From: RBG-16-64-13 sp963718375
Lineage (GTDB): Bacteria; Actinomycetota; Thermoleophilia; RBG-16-64-13
Assembly (NCBI GenBank): GCA_963718375.1
Contig: CAVQZD010000004.1
Location: 186,001 to 250,000, forward strand
DNA length: 64,000 bases
Direction: 5' to 3'
Position numbers and translations under genes: made by a program. Below the pieces are notes generated by a model. The model made no database searches, was not told the DNA's origin, and saw only the letters and a program-made list of their open reading frames with translations. Positions 9,178-17,641 of the stretch are shown piece by piece (position 1 is the first letter of the stretch; every line of letters starts with the position of its first letter).

Positions 9178-10988
9178 TATTCGGCCCTGCCCTTCTTGCC
9201 GGAGGAGGACGCCGCGGCCGTGCCTTCGTCGCCCGGGAGCACCCCCGTATATCTTTCCTCGTAGGGCTTGGTCAGGTCCGGCCACCACTCCTTGGGCACC
9301 GGGTCCTTATGCAGCTTCATCTGCCCCTGCTCGTCCCTTATCTTGACCCAGGCTAGCCACTCCGGATCGTCCCGGCGCGGATAGTCCTCCCTGATATGGT
9401 CGCCCCGGCTCTCAGTGCGGAAGAGCGAGGCCCTCAGCTTCATCTCTACGTTCAGAGCCATGTTGCGCGTCTCATGCGCCAACCGCCATTCGTGGGCGTC
9501 GGTGGCCCTGAGCTGGGGCACCAGGTGGCCGCTCACGAACTCCGCTATGGTGATGGCCGCCTTCAGACGGTCCGCGTGCTTGATGCCCAGATAGAAGTAG
9601 GGCACCGTGATGGACTGGATGATCTGCGTCACCCAACCGGGTCCGAACCCCCCCTGCCGTTCTAACGGCCCACGGACAAAGGACTTGGCCCGGCCGACCT
9701 CGGTCTCATCCAGTTGGGCCTGCCTGTTCTGCTTCGCGAACTCCGCGGCGGCAACGCCCGCGCGCGTGCCCGTGACCATGGCGTGGTTGTTGCCGAAGCC
9801 CATACCGGCGTAGACCGCGCCCGAGCCCATCGTCGCGCAGGTGTTGCCCGCCGAATACAGGCCCGGCACGTGCGAGGCGCAGTCCTTGTCCACCGGCCAG
9901 ATGCCGGCTCCGGCGAATGTGGACGAGAGATGCATCCTGGACGACGGCCACCGTATCGTTCCGCCCCGAAACACGTCGAAGTCGATCTTGTCGCCCATCT
10001 CGGAGGCGATAGGGATGCGCTTGAAGTACTCCCTTAGCCAGGCCCACTTCTTGGGCGGTATCGTCGCGGTGTCCAGATAGAGCGGAGCCCGGCCCATGTG
10101 AGCCTCCCAAGCCGGCAGGACGACCGCCCTGCCCTCCGCGTTCAGGGTCGGCCGGCTGTACCAGCCCGAGTATCCGCCCCCCAGCGCGAACGGGTGCTGG
10201 TAAGAGGTCTCTATGATCTCGCCGCCGATCTCGCCCGTGGCAGCCTCCTGCAGCTTGCCCAGCTCACGCCGTCCGAAGAGGTAGCCGTTGTTGAACTCCC
10301 TGCCGGATATCTCGGCCCCGACCCGGTAGGCCATGGCCTCGCCGTCGCCGGTATAGAAGTATGTGGGTGAGGTGTCGTGCTTGAAGCTGATCGAACCCGT
10401 TGCCAACACCACCGCCCCCGCCTGGATCACGTACATGCCGCCCCCGCGCACATGAAAGCCGACGGCCCCGGTCACCGCCCCCTCCTGGCGGAGCAGGTCG
10501 ACCATCATCACGTTGTCGAGCACCCGCACCCCCACCTCGTCCACCCTCTTGCGGATGGTGCGAGGGTACTTGCCGGCGTGCATGGTTATGTCCTGATACA
10601 CGCTGGGAGGCGCCCCCACGGCGCTGGTGTCCCACTTGTACAGCTCGCCGTCCTTCTCCCAGAACTCGACACCCCAGGAGACCAGGTCGTCGTAGCGGTC
10701 CTCGGCCTCGAGCAGACAGATCTCATCCCAGTCGCGGTTGTTGAGGTACTCCACCCGCTTGCTGATGATGTCCACCCACTCTTCGACCTTGTCCTTGCTC
10801 CTTCTGAAGTAGAGGATGTCGCCTTCGGCGTAGGCGGTGGAACCCGCCCGGCCCACGTAGCCCTTGTCGGTGAGGGTCACGTCCAGGCCCTGCTCGCGGG
10901 CCTTGATGGCCGCGAACATGCCCGCCATGCCGCCCCCCACCACCAGGACGTCAGTGGTTATGCGACGTTCGCGCTCTCCTAGACTCAT
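9177..10988 (-). CDS. FAD-dependent oxidoreductase, fumarate reductase/AprA flavoprotein type
   Basis: A 603-residue flavoprotein with the FAD-binding start DVLVVGGGMAGMFAAIKARE (about residues 13-32), the GxxGRAGSTAYAEGD segment equivalent to the flavin-contacting loop of FrdA/SdhA/AprA, and the late PGLYSAGNTCATMGSGAVYAGMGFG region that closes the FAD site. The C-terminal helical domain is typical of succinate dehydrogenase-type flavoproteins. There is no signal peptide or TAT motif, so it acts in the cytoplasm. I chose the second ATG (10988) because GGAGG then has a seven-base spacer. It is coupled to the Fe-S/GltD-like gene and lies downstream of a peptide-type ABC importer, suggesting oxidation or reduction of the imported compound. 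No cytochrome b or FrdB-type subunit is adjacent. Substrate unknown. Confidence 0.85.
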   Translation of the reverse strand: MSLGERERRITTDVLVVGGGMAGMFAAIKAREQGLDVTLTDKGYVGRAGSTAYAEGDILYFRRSKDKVEEWVDIISKRVEYLNNRDWDEICLLEAEDRYDDLVSWGVEFWEKDGELYKWDTSAVGAPPSVYQDITMHAGKYPRTIRKRVDEVGVRVLDNVMMVDLLRQEGAVTGAVGFHVRGGGMYVIQAGAVVLATGSISFKHDTSPTYFYTGDGEAMAYRVGAEISGREFNNGYLFGRRELGKLQEAATGEIGGEIIETSYQHPFALGGGYSGWYSRPTLNAEGRAVVLPAWEAHMGRAPLYLDTATIPPKKWAWLREYFKRIPIASEMGDKIDFDVFRGGTIRWPSSRMHLSSTFAGAGIWPVDKDCASHVPGLYSAGNTCATMGSGAVYAGMGFGNNHAMVTGTRAGVAAAEFAKQNRQAQLDETEVGRAKSFVRGPLERQGGFGPGWVTQIIQSITVPYFYLGIKHADRLKAAITIAEFVSGHLVPQLRATDAHEWRLAHETRNMALNVEMKLRASLFRTESRGDHIREDYPRRDDPEWLAWVKIRDEQGQMKLHKDPVPKEWWPDLTKPYEERYTGVLPGDEGTAAASSSGKKGRAE

Positions 10989-11055
10989 GGACATGCCTCC
11001 CTGGGTGCGTGACTTCCGGCGGTAGGCTACGGGGTGGGGCTACTCGTGAACTCTG

Positions 11056-12204
11056 TCAAGCTCCACTGGAGACACCGACCGTCAACTTCTCTTCCGCCCG
11101 CCTCATGACCTCTTCAGCCCTCACACAGGCCACGAAGTGACCCGGTCTCATCTCTCGGGTGGCGGGCATGCGCTCACAGCACTCCGCGACCGCCAAGGGG
11201 CAGCGGGGATGGAAGGGGCAGCCCGGCGGGGGATTCAAGGGGCTGGGTACCTCGCCTTCTAGGACGATGTGCTCTCTACGCGCCTCGACCTCAGGGTCGG
11301 GCACGGGAACGGCGGATAGCAGAGCCACGGTATAGGGATGCAGGGGATGGTCCACCACCTCGGTCGCGGGGCCGGTCTCCACGATGTGGCCCAGATACAT
11401 CACTGCGATGCGGTCGCTTATGTGTTTGACCACGGCCAGGTCATGGGCGATGAAAACGTAAGACAGATCGTCGAATTCCTTCTGCAGGTCTTTGAGCAGA
11501 TTGATGACCTGAGCCTGGATAGAGACGTCCAGAGCACTGATGGGCTCATCGGCGATCAGAAGCGAGGGCTTGCAGGCTAGGGCCCTTGCGATACCTATCC
11601 TCTGGCGTTGTCCCCCGGAGAACTCATGGGGATAGCGTCCGGCCATCTGGGGGTCCAGGCCCACGATCTGCATGAGCTCATCGACCCTGGCTCTCCTCGC
11701 TGCCTTATCGGGGATGAGCTTGTGCACACGGATGGGCTCCCCGATGATGGAACCTGCCGATTGGCGGGGGTTGAGGGAGCCATAGGGGTCTTGGAACATG
11801 TAGGCGATCTTCTTTCGTAGCGGCTTCATCTGCCGCTCGTCGAGGCCGGTTATGTCCCGGCCCTCGAAGAGGATCTCTCCCCCGGAGGGCTTGTAGATAC
11901 GGATGATGGCCCGGCCGACCGTGGTCTTGCCGCAGCCACTCTCTCCCACCAGACCCAGCACCTCACCTCTCCTTAAGGTGAGTGACACGCCGTCTACCGC
12001 TTTCACGTCTGCCACCTTGCGCAAGAGGACGCCTCTTAAGACGGGGAAGTAGACCTTGAGGTCGTTCACCTCAAGCACTAGGTCGGGGTCCGCGCGTCCG
12101 TGCGCTTGCACATCCAGGTCGTGCTGACGGCGGGCCTTTCTGGACGGGCGAAAACCCAGCTGCCCCTTGGGGTGTCTATCGTCTTTGTGCTTGTCCGGCT
12201 TCAC
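11056..12204 (-). CDS. Oligopeptide/dipeptide ABC transporter ATP-binding protein (DppF/OppF-like)
   Basis: A 382-residue ATPase with Walker A GESGCGKT (about 87-94), signature FSGGQRQRIGIARALA, Walker B LLIADEPISALD and the C-terminal oligo/dipeptide extension whose Cys-rich end (CPFHPRCPLA) binds an Fe-S cluster in studied relatives. It is the second of two ATPases of an importer. Its GTG overlaps the preceding gene's stop (GTGA), so the two are coupled. The N-terminal 40 residues are unusually basic and His-rich compared with the family and precede the conserved LVLEVNDLKVYF start. Confidence 0.92.
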   Translation of the reverse strand: MKPDKHKDDRHPKGQLGFRPSRKARRQHDLDVQAHGRADPDLVLEVNDLKVYFPVLRGVLLRKVADVKAVDGVSLTLRRGEVLGLVGESGCGKTTVGRAIIRIYKPSGGEILFEGRDITGLDERQMKPLRKKIAYMFQDPYGSLNPRQSAGSIIGEPIRVHKLIPDKAARRARVDELMQIVGLDPQMAGRYPHEFSGGQRQRIGIARALACKPSLLIADEPISALDVSIQAQVINLLKDLQKEFDDLSYVFIAHDLAVVKHISDRIAVMYLGHIVETGPATEVVDHPLHPYTVALLSAVPVPDPEVEARREHIVLEGEVPSPLNPPPGCPFHPRCPLAVAECCERMPATREMRPGHFVACVRAEEVMRRAEEKLTVGVSSGA

Positions 12205-13190
12205 GGCTTGGCCCTTTCCGGGTTCACATAGCAGCGGGTGAGGTGACCCGGGCCCACTTCTTCCAGCTCCGGCCAGGGGTCCTTCCGGCAGCGCTCGACT
12301 GCGTCACAACACCGGGGGAGGAAGGCGCATTGGCCTGGGAGGCTCGTCAGGTTGGGCGGGAGTCCGGGTATGGCCTCCAGCTCCCGACCTTGGGCCTCAT
12401 CGATGCGGGGCACGCATCTCAGGAGCCCTTGGGTGTATGGATGCCTCGGCGCGCGGAAGACCTCCTTGCACGTACCGGACTCTACGATCCGGCCGGCATA
12501 CATGATGTAGAGGGTCTGGGCATATCTGGCCACCACACCTAGGTTGTGAGTGACGATGACGAGTGAGGAGTCGAACTCGCTCACCAAGCTCTTCATGAGT
12601 TCGAGTAGCTGGGCCTGCGTGGTCACGTCCAGAGCCGTGGTGGGCTCATCGGCAATGACCAGCCGGGGGTTACACGAAAGGGCCATGGCTATCATGGCTC
12701 TCTGTCTCATGCCGCCGGAGAACTGGTGAGGATAATCACCCAGACGGGTGGCGGCATTGGGGATGCCCACCTTGCCAAGGAGTTCAGTCGCTCTGGTCTT
12801 GGCTTCCTTCCTGCCCATCCCCAGATGCAGTTCCAGCATCTCGGTGAGCTGCCGGCCGATGGTGAGTACCGGGTTGAGTGAGGTCATGGGCTCCTGGAAG
12901 ATCATGGCGATCTTGGCCCCCCGAACGCTTCTCATCTCCGGGCCGTTGGCCTCGTAACGGGCTAAGTCTTTACCTTCGAAGAGGATCTCACCCCCCACGA
13001 TCTGGCCGGGGGGGCGGATGAGCCGCATGACCGAGAGTTGGGTGACGGACTTACCGCAGCCCGACTCCCCGACCACCCCCACGATCTCTCTCTCCTGGAT
13101 GGTGAGGGAGACGTCATCCACGGCCTTCACGATGCCTTCGTCGGTTTTGAACTCCGTCCGCAGGTTCTTGACTTCGAGTAGGGGCGCCAT
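12201..13190 (-). CDS. Oligopeptide/dipeptide ABC transporter ATP-binding protein (DppD/OppD-like)
   Basis: A 329-residue ATPase: Walker A GESGCGKS (41-48), signature FSGGMRQRAMIAMALS, Walker B LVIADEPTTALD and the Cys-containing oligo/dipeptide C-terminus (CAFLPRC). The start MAPLLEVKNLRTEF at 13190 shares its A with the stop of the upstream permease gene (TGATG); the much longer open frame upstream is only a shadow of the permease. It pairs with the ATPase encoded next to drive uptake through the two permeases. Confidence 0.93.
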   Translation of the reverse strand: MAPLLEVKNLRTEFKTDEGIVKAVDDVSLTIQEREIVGVVGESGCGKSVTQLSVMRLIRPPGQIVGGEILFEGKDLARYEANGPEMRSVRGAKIAMIFQEPMTSLNPVLTIGRQLTEMLELHLGMGRKEAKTRATELLGKVGIPNAATRLGDYPHQFSGGMRQRAMIAMALSCNPRLVIADEPTTALDVTTQAQLLELMKSLVSEFDSSLVIVTHNLGVVARYAQTLYIMYAGRIVESGTCKEVFRAPRHPYTQGLLRCVPRIDEAQGRELEAIPGLPPNLTSLPGQCAFLPRCCDAVERCRKDPWPELEEVGPGHLTRCYVNPERAKP

Positions 13191-14095
13191 CAGATGGTCC
13201 CCCTCATCCTCGGGTCGAGGGCGTCCCTCAGGCCATCGCCCATCATGTTGAAGCCAAAGACCACGATCATGATGAAGAATCCGGGAGCGATGGATAACTC
13301 GGGATTGCTGAGCAAGAAGGGATAGCCTTCTTTGATCATGTAGCCCCAAGCTGCCGTCGGTGGGTTGATGCCCGCTCCCAAGAAGCTCAGGCCAGCTTCC
13401 GCCAGGATGGTCGCTCCCATGCCTATGGTCATTAGCACCAAGCACGGAGGGAAGGCGTTCGGGAATATGTGCCGCAGCATCATCCGCCAGCGGCCTGCAC
13501 CGATGGTGCGGCCGGCCAGCACGTAGTCGTTGTGGTTGACGCTCATAGATTGCGCGCACATCATGCGGCACTGCCCGGGGATCCCCCCGATAGCCAAGGC
13601 TATGATCACGTTCTTCGCCCCTCCGCCCAGCACCGATGAGATGACCAGAGCCAGGGCGATCATCGGTATGGCCATCATGGCATCGATCAGTCGCATTATG
13701 ACGTTGTTTGTCCATCCCCCGAAGAAGCCGGCCAGCAGTCCCAGGAGTTGTCCGAAGATGGCCCCAAGGCTGACCGCGCATATGCCTATCAAGAGCGAGG
13801 TACGAGCACCGTAGATGCAGCGACTGAGCGTGTCTCTACCCACGGCGTCCGTGCCGAGCCAGTGCTCGCTGCTGGGGTGCGCCAACTTGTTCGGCAGGTC
13901 GGTCTGGTAGGGGTCATAGGGTGCCAGCAACGGGGCGAAGATGGCCACGAGGATCATGAGCACGACCATGGCCAAGCCGACTACCGCCAGCTTGCGGCCC
14001 ATGAAGACCCGCAAGACCCGCTTCCATTCCGACTGGCGTGGCGTGACGATCGTGGCATCAGCCGTGCAGCTTGCGGAACCGCTATTCATGTTCAT
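13190..14095 (-). CDS. Peptide-type ABC transporter permease (DppC/OppC-like)
   Basis: A 301-residue inner-membrane permease. After a polar N-terminus come the first helix (KLAVVGLAMVVLMILVAIF), the conserved HWLGTDAVGRDTLSR periplasmic segment of OppC proteins and five further helices, with the EAA-loop (VLAGRTIGAGRWRMMLRHIFPN) that contacts the ATPase. It forms the membrane channel with the DppB-like protein encoded 28 bases upstream. Confidence 0.92.
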   Translation of the reverse strand: MNMNSGSASCTADATIVTPRQSEWKRVLRVFMGRKLAVVGLAMVVLMILVAIFAPLLAPYDPYQTDLPNKLAHPSSEHWLGTDAVGRDTLSRCIYGARTSLLIGICAVSLGAIFGQLLGLLAGFFGGWTNNVIMRLIDAMMAIPMIALALVISSVLGGGAKNVIIALAIGGIPGQCRMMCAQSMSVNHNDYVLAGRTIGAGRWRMMLRHIFPNAFPPCLVLMTIGMGATILAEAGLSFLGAGINPPTAAWGYMIKEGYPFLLSNPELSIAPGFFIMIVVFGFNMMGDGLRDALDPRMRGTI

Positions 14096-14123
14096 TGTCC
14101 ACGAGGTCTAGCAAAGTGTCTCC

Positions 14124-15071
14124 CTACCGATAGCTATCGCGGATCCTCGGATCCAGCCACGCATAGCTGATGTCCACTATGAGGTTCGTGATTACGACGA
14201 CGACGGCCATGACCAGCACCGCTCCCTGCACCGCCGGGTAATCACTGTTCATGATCCCGTTGGCCAACATCCCCCCTATGCCTTGGACGTTGAACACCCG
14301 CTCTACGAAGATGGCGCCTCCGAACATGAAGCTGACCTGCATGCCCATAGTGGTGACCACGGGTATGAACCCGTTCTTGATCATGTGCCGTCTGACCACG
14401 ACCTTCTCAGTGAGACCTTTCGACCAAGCTGTGCGGACATAGTCCTGCTGGGCGACCTCCAGCATGCTCGATCGGGTCTGCCGCGTCTGTGCCGCGATGC
14501 CGAACACGGAGAGACAGATCACGGGCAGGATGAGTTGTTTGACGGGATCCCCGAGGGCGTACCCCGCGCTGATGCTCACCCAGCCCAGCTGCAGACCAAA
14601 GATATACAGAAGGACGATGGCAAGCCAGAAGTTGGGCACGGTGATACCCAGGTTGGCGGTCACGCTCACGAGGGTATCGGGCCATCTACCCCTCCGGATC
14701 GCCGCTATCACTCCGAACAGCAGGCCGAAGGTGGAACTCACTATGAGCGCGAGTATGCCCAAGGTCAGAGTGACGGGCAGTCTCGCTTCGATCTGCTCGC
14801 TCACGGGCTCACCTTCACTGATGGTCTCGCCTAGGTCTCCCGTTAGGACCCCGCGTAGCCACTCGAAGTACTGCACTATGACCGGCTTGTCCAAACCTCG
14901 ATCGTGCCGGATCTCCTCTAGCTCTTCGCGGCTGTAGTTGGGGTAGTCTGGCCCGAGGATCGTCCGCAGGGGGTCGCCCGGCAGGACTTGCATCATCAGG
15001 AAGACCAGTATGGTGGCCACAAAGAGCACGATGATGCCCAAGAACACGCGGCGGATGATGAACGCTGTCAC
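14124..15071 (-). CDS. Peptide-type ABC transporter permease (DppB/OppB-like)
   Basis: A 315-residue permease starting MTAFIIRRVFLGIIVLFVA from a GTG, with the family's LPGDPL motif after helix one, six membrane spans and the cytoplasmic EAA loop (VAQQDYVRTAWSKGLTEKVVVRRHMIKN). It is the first of the two permeases and lies 43 bases after the binding-protein gene. Gene order A-B-C-D-F matches classic dpp/opp operons. Confidence 0.92.
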   Translation of the reverse strand: MTAFIIRRVFLGIIVLFVATILVFLMMQVLPGDPLRTILGPDYPNYSREELEEIRHDRGLDKPVIVQYFEWLRGVLTGDLGETISEGEPVSEQIEARLPVTLTLGILALIVSSTFGLLFGVIAAIRRGRWPDTLVSVTANLGITVPNFWLAIVLLYIFGLQLGWVSISAGYALGDPVKQLILPVICLSVFGIAAQTRQTRSSMLEVAQQDYVRTAWSKGLTEKVVVRRHMIKNGFIPVVTTMGMQVSFMFGGAIFVERVFNVQGIGGMLANGIMNSDYPAVQGAVLVMAVVVVITNLIVDISYAWLDPRIRDSYR

Positions 15072-15114
15072 CTAAAACACCCCGGAGACTCTCGTACTCT
15101 CGCCTTCAGGGCGC

Positions 15115-16782
15115 CTACTTGTTCATCCATGCGCGCTCGGGTAGGAACTCGCCCACCGTGCCGTTGCCGAAATCGTAGTCAACGACGTGAGGTGCCACGG
15201 CAACGAAGCCCTCGTTCCCCATGAAGGGCACGACCAGGCAGTAGTCATCGATGGCTATCTTGTTCAGCTCCTGGTACATGGTCTCGCGCTTGGCGAGGTC
15301 GGTCTCGGCCTTCATCTGCCTGTACAGCGTGTTGTACTCCTCAGGGAAGTACATGTGGTTGCCGAAAGCAACGGCGTCCTCACTGAAGTTGGCTGTGAGA
15401 GACGTAGAGTACTGCATCTCGACGCCGTTGTAGGACATATCCGTCAGTATCAACTGGTCGGTGAAGCCCTTCTCGGCCATGTCCTTCTGTGCCGGGAAAG
15501 AGACGCCGTTCAGATCGAGCTCGATGCCGACCGTCGCGAGATTCTCCTGAATAACCGTCATCACCTGACTCTCGTCGCCGGCCTGCACGATGTAAGTGAA
15601 GGGCACCTTCCACGGGTTCGCGGTGCTGATGTTGAACTTCGACTCGGCCAGCAGCTGCTTGGCCTTCTCTACATCGTACGGATGCTCCACCATTTCCGGG
15701 TTGTAGGCCTGCATGTCGTCGATAGCCAGTTGGCCGGTGGGATACATGTACTCTCCGTACACACCCTTGACGATCGCGTCCACGTCGAGCGCGTAGGCGA
15801 CACCTTCCCTGACCTTCTGATCTGACCAGGGGCAGGTCTCGCTCACATTGTCGCCGCCGATGGACCAGAGAGAGAACACCCTGGTGTTGATCTGGTCTCC
15901 AGCCGCAGTGAGCTCCGCAGCCGTCGTGCCACCGTTGAAGTAGAGGGCGTCGGCCTCTCCGGCCTTGAAGGCCATCAGACCAGCCATAGTGTCATTGACC
16001 ATCCTGATCTCGACACTATCGAGATACGGCAGTCCCTCCTGCCAGTAGTCTTCGAATCGTTCGAACTTGACATACTTGGTGGGGTTGTTGTCCACGATCA
16101 TGAAGGGGCCAGTCCCCTTCGGATACCTCTTGATCTCGATCTCGCTCGCCGCGTTCTGGACCGCTGTCGGCGAGACCATCTTGCCCGCGCCACCCGAGTT
16201 CAAGCCCTGGATCCACAGGGGGTCCCACTCGGAGAAGCTTACCTTGACCGTGTAGGCATCCAGCACTTCGGTGGAAGTGACAGCCGCCAAGTCCTTCTTC
16301 TCGACCTCTTCGCCCTTCCACTGATCGAAGTTCCACTTGACCGCCTCAGCATTGAAGTCGGTGCCGTCGTGGAACTTGACCCCTTCGCGCACATGGAAGG
16401 TCACAGTCATGGCGGCCTCGTCGATATCCCAACTGGTCGCCAACTGAGGGATAGGCTCGCCGTTGGCGTTCAAACCAACAAGATTCTCCACCGCGTAACG
16501 CGACATCTGAACGTCGGTGAACCCAGTCTGCAGCCAGAACGCGCCCAGATTGGTCGGGGCCGCGTAGTGGATCAGTACCAAGTCGCCTCCGTACTGCGGC
16601 GTCTCGTCACTCGGGGGACCTTGCGGACATTCCAGGACGCTCCTTGCCGTCGCCTCGCCGGTGCGACCTTCATCATCTCCGCCACCAGTGTCGGAATCGC
16701 CCCCGCAGCCGACGGCCGCAGCCGCCATGACGCAAGCCGCTGCCAGACACACAAGCAGAATCAGCCACCGTCTCGATCTCAT
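15115..16782 (-). CDS. ABC transporter substrate-binding lipoprotein, family 5 (DppA/OppA-like)
   Basis: A 555-residue extracytoplasmic receptor. The N-terminus has Arg residues, a hydrophobic stretch and a lipobox (AAVGC, Cys 26), followed by a Gly/Asp-rich linker. The mature protein has the SBP_bac_5 signature region (VTFHVREGVKFHDGTDFNAEAVKWNFD) near residue 130. GAGGAGG lies upstream of the ATG. This family binds peptides, nickel, opines, sugars and other compounds, so the ligand cannot be named. As the first gene of the run, its promoter must lie in the roughly 170 bases shared with the divergent response regulator gene. Confidence 0.92.
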   Translation of the reverse strand: MRSRRWLILLVCLAAACVMAAAAVGCGGDSDTGGGDDEGRTGEATARSVLECPQGPPSDETPQYGGDLVLIHYAAPTNLGAFWLQTGFTDVQMSRYAVENLVGLNANGEPIPQLATSWDIDEAAMTVTFHVREGVKFHDGTDFNAEAVKWNFDQWKGEEVEKKDLAAVTSTEVLDAYTVKVSFSEWDPLWIQGLNSGGAGKMVSPTAVQNAASEIEIKRYPKGTGPFMIVDNNPTKYVKFERFEDYWQEGLPYLDSVEIRMVNDTMAGLMAFKAGEADALYFNGGTTAAELTAAGDQINTRVFSLWSIGGDNVSETCPWSDQKVREGVAYALDVDAIVKGVYGEYMYPTGQLAIDDMQAYNPEMVEHPYDVEKAKQLLAESKFNISTANPWKVPFTYIVQAGDESQVMTVIQENLATVGIELDLNGVSFPAQKDMAEKGFTDQLILTDMSYNGVEMQYSTSLTANFSEDAVAFGNHMYFPEEYNTLYRQMKAETDLAKRETMYQELNKIAIDDYCLVVPFMGNEGFVAVAPHVVDYDFGNGTVGEFLPERAWMNK

Positions 16783-16938
16783 GACCCCTCCTCAGTTGAA
16801 GCCGGCACTACCGATCTTCGGCGCGCGGTGGCGAGACCTCGCGTCCGCAGGCTGTGAAGATGAATATCATGGGTCCCCCGTCGGCTGTGGATACGTTCGG
16901 GTATGCACTTTCGTTCAACGGCGAAGAGCTTTCGAACC

Positions 16939-16951
16939 TATACTCGTGTTC
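16939..16951 (+). promoter_or_regulatory. Candidate -10 box giving a leaderless response-regulator transcript
   Basis: TATACT at 16939-16944 matches the TANNNT -10 type, and the response-regulator ATG begins eight bases after it, where transcription would be expected to start. No Shine-Dalgarno precedes that ATG. A leaderless mRNA is inferred; no clear -35 is visible. Confidence 0.4.
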
Positions 16952-17641
16952 ATGGACGAAGGTTCAAACAGGTCTGCAAACAACCCCATCAGAGTCCTCA
17001 TAGCAGACGACCACGACCTCATCCGTCAGGCCCTGCGGACGATCATCGATGAAGAACCCGACATGGAGGTCGTCGGCGAGGCCTCAGACGGCGAGCAGGC
17101 GGTCAACAAGGCCTTGGAGTTGCGGCCCGATGCGGTGCTCATGGACATCCAGATGCCCAAGCTCTCGGGGGTGGAAGCCACCGAGCGCATCAAGAGGCAG
17201 TTGCCTGATGTGATCGTCCTGGTGCTCACCGTGCACGACAGCAACGAGTACATCTTGCGCATCCTCGAGGCCGGTGCAAGCGGCTATCTCACCAAGGGGA
17301 TCATCAGCAAAGACATACCCGCCGCGATCCGAGCCGCCATCAACGGCGAATCTATACTCTCTGAAGAGATACTGCGCAAGCTACTCACCTACGCTCTGCG
17401 CTACCCCACCAGTCAGCAGATCAGTGATGCGACCCCCACCACGCTGACTGAGCGCGAGGCGGAGATACTGGAACTGGTGGCCCAAGGAGCGAGCAACAAG
17501 GTCATCGCCAGCGAACTCAACCTAAGCCAGAACACCGTCAAGAAGTACATGATGGGCATCTTCACCAAGCTCGGAGCGACTTCCAGGACTGGAGCGGTGA
17601 TCAACGCGCAGCAGATAGGCCTGCTGTCGAGACATGAGTGA
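16952..17641 (+). CDS. NarL/FixJ-family response regulator
   Basis: A 229-residue two-component regulator. The receiver domain (about 13-130) has the acidic pocket DDHD at 19-22, the phosphoacceptor Asp 65 (LMDIQMPK), the Thr of LVLTV and the Lys of YLTKG. The C-terminal LuxR-type helix-turn-helix has LTEREAEILELVAQGASNKVIASELNLS and NTVKKYMMGIFTKLG. The frame is open further upstream, but MDEGSNR is the best start because the receiver fold follows at once. It overlaps the histidine kinase gene by eight bases and is divergent from the dpp-like operon, the most likely target. Confidence 0.92.
   Translation: MDEGSNRSANNPIRVLIADDHDLIRQALRTIIDEEPDMEVVGEASDGEQAVNKALELRPDAVLMDIQMPKLSGVEATERIKRQLPDVIVLVLTVHDSNEYILRILEAGASGYLTKGIISKDIPAAIRAAINGESILSEEILRKLLTYALRYPTSQQISDATPTTLTEREAEILELVAQGASNKVIASELNLSQNTVKKYMMGIFTKLGATSRTGAVINAQQIGLLSRHE

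Noticed and set aside
12201..13781. The 526-codon open frame as a longer ATPase gene
   Set aside because: Its first 197 codons read the DppC-like permease gene in another frame; the coupled ATG at 13190 is the natural start.
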